The notes under the pieces are model-generated. The model saw only the letters and a list, made by a program, of their open reading frames with translations. It did not search any database and was not told the DNA's origin. DNA of 64,000 bases, from assembly GCA_001429255.1 (NCBI GenBank), contig LMJI01000002.1, forward strand, positions 545,274-609,273, given 5' to 3'. How positions within the stretch are numbered: the first letter of the stretch is position 1; every line of letters starts with the position of its first letter. Positions 61,674 through 64,000 of this stretch are shown piece after piece. A program made the position numbers and the translations under genes. The stretch is from Cellulomonas sp. Root930. Lineage in GTDB: Bacteria; Actinomycetota; Actinomycetes; Actinomycetales; Cellulomonadaceae.

Positions 61674-61693
61674 CCGCCGATGGTGGTCGGCGG
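61674..61693 (-). repeat. hairpin abutting the lrp start codon
   Basis: Seven-bp arms (61674-61680 and 61687-61693) with a 6-nt loop lie directly before the GTG on the minus strand. It could affect translation initiation or be an operator half. Confidence 0.4.
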
Positions 61694-61704
61694 AGGGCCT
61701 CAAT

Positions 61705-61719
61705 GCAAGGAATCCGTCG
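61705..61719 (+). promoter_or_regulatory. 15-bp element, copy 1 (lrp / aldehyde dehydrogenase intergenic)
   Basis: GCAAGGAATCCGTCG lies in the divergent promoter region, in an AT-richer patch. The same 15 bases occur, inverted, at 63362-63376 before the potD-like gene. It is probably a shared operator. Confidence 0.65.
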
Positions 61720-61812
61720 TGACATGCCGTGTGAACTTCTGATTTCGGCGTTCGGGGCCCCCTGATCGGCCGGATGCCCCGTCCTGGCCTCCCGAAAGCG
61801 CCCCGAGCGGCG

Positions 61813-61818
61813 TAGCGT
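61813..61818 (+). promoter_or_regulatory. possible -10 box of the aldehyde dehydrogenase gene
   Basis: TAGCGT lies 29 nt before GTG 61848, followed by a short leader with GAGGAG. No clear -35. Confidence 0.35.
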
Positions 61819-61847
61819 GCGGCGCACCGACCGTGAGGAGAACCGCC

Positions 61848-63296
61848 GTGAGCCAGGCCACCGACCAGACCCTCGAGCTGCACAACGTGATCGGCGGCGC
61901 CCAGCGCCCCGCCGCGGACGGCCGCACGACGGCCGTGATCGACCCGTCGACCGGCGTCGAGTACGCCCGCGCGCCGCTGTCGGGTGCCGAGGACGTCGAC
62001 GCGGCCTACCGCGCAGCCTCCGACGCGTTCACCACCTGGGGCCGCACCACGCCGGCCGAGCGCCAGCTCGCGCTCCTGCGCCTGGCCGACGCGATCGAGC
62101 AGCGGGCCGACGAGTTCGTCGCGGTCGAGTCGCGGAACACCGGCAAGCCCCTGCACCTGACCGCCACCGACGAGGTGCCGCCGTGCGTGGACCAGCTGCG
62201 GTTCTTCGCCGGTGCCGCCCGCGTGCTCGACGGGCTGAGCGCGGGGGAGTACATGGCGGGGCACACGTCCTGGGTCCGCCGGGAGCCGGTCGGGGTGGTC
62301 GGCCAGGTCACGCCCTGGAACTACCCGCTGATGATGGCCATCTGGAAGATCGCGCCCGCGCTCGCGGCCGGGAACACGATCGTCCTCAAGCCCTCGGACA
62401 CCACGCCGGCCTCCACGCTCCTGCTCGGGCAGGTGGCCAACGAGGTGCTGCCCCCGGGGGTGCTCAACGTCGTGTGCGGGGACCGCGACACCGGCCGCGC
62501 CCTGGTCTCCCACCAGCGCCCCGACATGGTCGCCATCACCGGCTCCGTGCGCGCCGGTTCGCAGGTGGCGGAGGCGGCCGCCGCCAACGTCAAGCGCGTG
62601 CACCTCGAGCTCGGCGGCAAGGCGCCGGTCATCGTGTTCGCCGACGCGGACCTCGCGGCGGCCGCCGAGGGCATCGCCGGCGCCGGGTACTACAACGCCG
62701 GGCAGGACTGCACGGCCGCCACCCGCGTGCTCGTGCACGCGTCCGTGCACGACGACTTCGTCGCCGCGCTCGCGGAGGCGGCCAAGGGCCAGCGCACGGG
62801 CGTGCCGAGCGACCCCGACGTGGCGTTCGGACCGGTCAACAACGCGCTGCAGCTGGACCGCGTCACCGGGTTCCTCGAGCGGCTGCCCGACCACGCGTCG
62901 ATCGTGACCGGTGGGCACCGCGTCGGCGACGTCGGCTACTTCGTCGAGGCCACCGTGGTCTCCGGCCTGAAGCAGGACGACGAGGCCGTGCAGGACGAGA
63001 TCTTCGGCCCGGTCATCACGGTTCAGACGTTCACCGACGAGGACGAGGCCATCACGCTGGCCAACGGCGTGCGCTACGGCCTGTCCAGCTCGGTGTGGAC
63101 GCAGAACCACGGCCGGGCGCTGCGCGTGTCCCGTGCGCTGGACTTCGGGGTGGTGTGGATCAACACCCACATCCCGTTCGTCGCCGAGATGCCGCACGGC
63201 GGGTTCAAGCACTCCGGGTACGGCAAGGACCTGTCGATGTACGGGTTCGAGGACTACACGCGCATCAAGCACGTGATGTCCGCTTTCGACGCTTGA
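61848..63296 (+). CDS. aldehyde dehydrogenase, aminobutyraldehyde type
   Basis: A 482-residue NAD-dependent aldehyde dehydrogenase. TPWNYPLMMA (Asn158 in the oxyanion site), LELGGKAP (Glu254) and NAGQDCTAATR (Cys288) are the catalytic motifs; the N-A-G-Q-D-C form is typical of gamma-aminobutyraldehyde and betaine-aldehyde dehydrogenases. It should oxidise the aldehyde made by the divergent aminotransferase or oxidase, giving GABA or a similar acid. The GTG has GAGGAGA 6 nt upstream. Confidence 0.9.
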   Translation: MSQATDQTLELHNVIGGAQRPAADGRTTAVIDPSTGVEYARAPLSGAEDVDAAYRAASDAFTTWGRTTPAERQLALLRLADAIEQRADEFVAVESRNTGKPLHLTATDEVPPCVDQLRFFAGAARVLDGLSAGEYMAGHTSWVRREPVGVVGQVTPWNYPLMMAIWKIAPALAAGNTIVLKPSDTTPASTLLLGQVANEVLPPGVLNVVCGDRDTGRALVSHQRPDMVAITGSVRAGSQVAEAAAANVKRVHLELGGKAPVIVFADADLAAAAEGIAGAGYYNAGQDCTAATRVLVHASVHDDFVAALAEAAKGQRTGVPSDPDVAFGPVNNALQLDRVTGFLERLPDHASIVTGGHRVGDVGYFVEATVVSGLKQDDEAVQDEIFGPVITVQTFTDEDEAITLANGVRYGLSSSVWTQNHGRALRVSRALDFGVVWINTHIPFVAEMPHGGFKHSGYGKDLSMYGFEDYTRIKHVMSAFDA

Positions 63297-63330
63297 GCCG
63301 ACGGATCCAGGGGCCGAATGTTCCGTCCGT

Positions 63331-63346
63331 GCAACATTTTCGTTGC
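63331..63346 (+). repeat. GCAAC-N6-GTTGC inverted repeat
   Basis: A small palindrome with an AT-rich centre, upstream of the potD-like gene and 15 bp before the shared 15-bp element. A possible second regulator site. Confidence 0.3.
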
Positions 63347-63361
63347 GAGCGGGTGCTTGCG

Positions 63362-63376
63362 CGACGGATTCCTTGC
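63362..63376 (-). promoter_or_regulatory. 15-bp element, copy 2 (upstream of potD-like gene)
   Basis: The reverse complement is identical over 15 bases to 61705-61719. It lies 74 bp before the potD-like ATG, a proper place for an activator or repressor site. Confidence 0.65.
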
Positions 63377-63450
63377 TGGACGGCCGTCTGTTTGCGAAGA
63401 TCCGACGACCCGTCGTGCTCGGCGACACCCTCCGGCACCCTAGGAGCCTC

Positions 63451-64000
63451 ATGAGCCCCCACCGCCGCCCTGCCCCCGCCGACCCGCGCGTCCGCGCGCT
63501 CGTCGCGCAGGCCTCGAACCGCGGCCGCTCGGCGAACCTGTCGCGCCGCTCGTTCCTGGTCGCGGCACTCGGCACAGCCGGAGCGGCGGCCGTGCTGGCC
63601 GCGTGCGGGACGGGCTCGCCGTCGGCGACCGCCTCGAGCGCCGAGGACCTGTCCGACAGCGACAAGCTGGTCCGCTGGGCCAACTGGACGCAGTACCTCG
63701 ACCAGGACGACGACGGGACCAGCTACCCGTCGCTGCTCGCGTTCGAGGAGCTGTCGGGCCTCACCGTCGAGTACGCCGAGGACATCGACGACAACGACGC
63801 CTTCTACGGCAAGGTCTCCGGCCAGCTGAAGAACGGCCAGGACATCGGCTACGACATCGTCACGCTGACCGACTGGATGGCCGCACGGCTGATCCGGCTC
63901 GGCTACACCCAGACGCTGGACAAGGAGCGGATGCCCAACGCGTCCAACATCCTGTCCAGCCTCGCGAACGTCGACTTCGACCCGGGCCGCTCGCAGTCGC
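63451..64000 (+). CDS. spermidine/putrescine-type ABC substrate-binding lipoprotein (3' partial)
   Basis: Open to the window end; 183 residues are visible. The N-terminus carries a Tat-type SRRSFLVA (near 31-38), a hydrophobic segment and a lipobox LAAC (Cys near 52), so the protein is exported folded and lipid-anchored. The mature part begins with WANWTQYLD, a pattern typical of PotD/PotF-like polyamine binding proteins (W-x-x-Y). The ATG follows AGGAG. It probably leads a polyamine uptake operon that supplies the catabolic genes upstream. Confidence 0.85.
   Translation, partial: MSPHRRPAPADPRVRALVAQASNRGRSANLSRRSFLVAALGTAGAAAVLAACGTGSPSATASSAEDLSDSDKLVRWANWTQYLDQDDDGTSYPSLLAFEELSGLTVEYAEDIDDNDAFYGKVSGQLKNGQDIGYDIVTLTDWMAARLIRLGYTQTLDKERMPNASNILSSLANVDFDPGRSQS

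Overview
This window is about 73% G+C. It carries one end-to-end stretch of the conserved actinobacterial core chromosome, interrupted by several accessory blocks. The gene order ftsY-amtB-glnK-glnD-ffh-rpsP-rimM-trmD-rplS-lepB-rnhB-yraN-comM-dprA-xerC-whiG-rpsB-tsf-pyrH-frr-cdsA-rlmN-dxr, a T-box-controlled ileS, a DUF2469 protein, a FliA/WhiG sigma factor and frequent leaderless GTG/ATG starts point to a Micrococcales actinomycete. Cellulomonadaceae is my best guess, by inference from gene order and composition only. No rRNA, tRNA, insertion sequence, prophage or CRISPR array was recognised.

Layout. 1-2.9 kb: the end of an NMT1-type ABC substrate-binding protein, a class III aminotransferase and a short-chain dehydrogenase. 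2.9-6.5 kb: a heterodimeric ABC exporter with one degenerate and one canonical ATP site. 6.6-8.0 kb (minus strand): a TipA-type MerR regulator with a textbook 19-bp-spacer promoter, and a HAD phosphatase. 8.1-16.0 kb: a tightly overlapping operon of pnuC, nadR, a MoxR AAA+ ATPase, an unknown protein, a HExxH/vWA fusion protein, a second unknown protein and an adenylate-forming enzyme. I regard this as the most likely undescribed system in the window. 16.1-20.9 kb: T-box, ileS and folC. 20.9-25.9 kb: an apparent insertion (dhaKLM, then tetR and a 14-helix MFS exporter) that separates folC from its usual DUF4233-ndk neighbours. 26-32 kb: DUF4233, ndk, smc, a small membrane protein and ftsY. 32.1-33.7 kb: an antisense membrane protein.

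33.9-40 kb: the nitrogen-signalling operon amtB-glnK-glnD, whose GlnD ends right after the HD domain, followed by ffh and an amidohydrolase. 40.2-45 kb: ribosomal and tRNA-modification genes (rpsP, khpA, rimM, trmD, rplS), then lepB, rnhB and DUF2469. 45.2-50.9 kb: yraN, comM, dprA, xerC, a whiG-type sigma gene and an antisense M23 peptidase. 51.3-58.5 kb: rpsB, tsf, pyrH, frr, cdsA, rlmN, a DivIVA-domain protein and dxr. 58.5-64 kb: a polyamine/GABA catabolic cluster with a coupled minus-strand operon (Lrp regulator, aminotransferase, FAD oxidase) facing a plus-strand aldehyde dehydrogenase and a Tat/lipoprotein PotD-like binding protein cut by the window end. An identical 15-bp element lies upstream of both transcription units and is probably the regulator's operator.

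Regulatory features stand out. Many genes show an xAnnnT box 6-7 nt before the start codon, the signature of leaderless mRNAs. Terminators are very GC-rich perfect hairpins (13-16 bp) without U tracts. Ribosomal genes rplS and rpsB have long structured leaders. Evidence throughout is sequence reading by eye; no database search was run.
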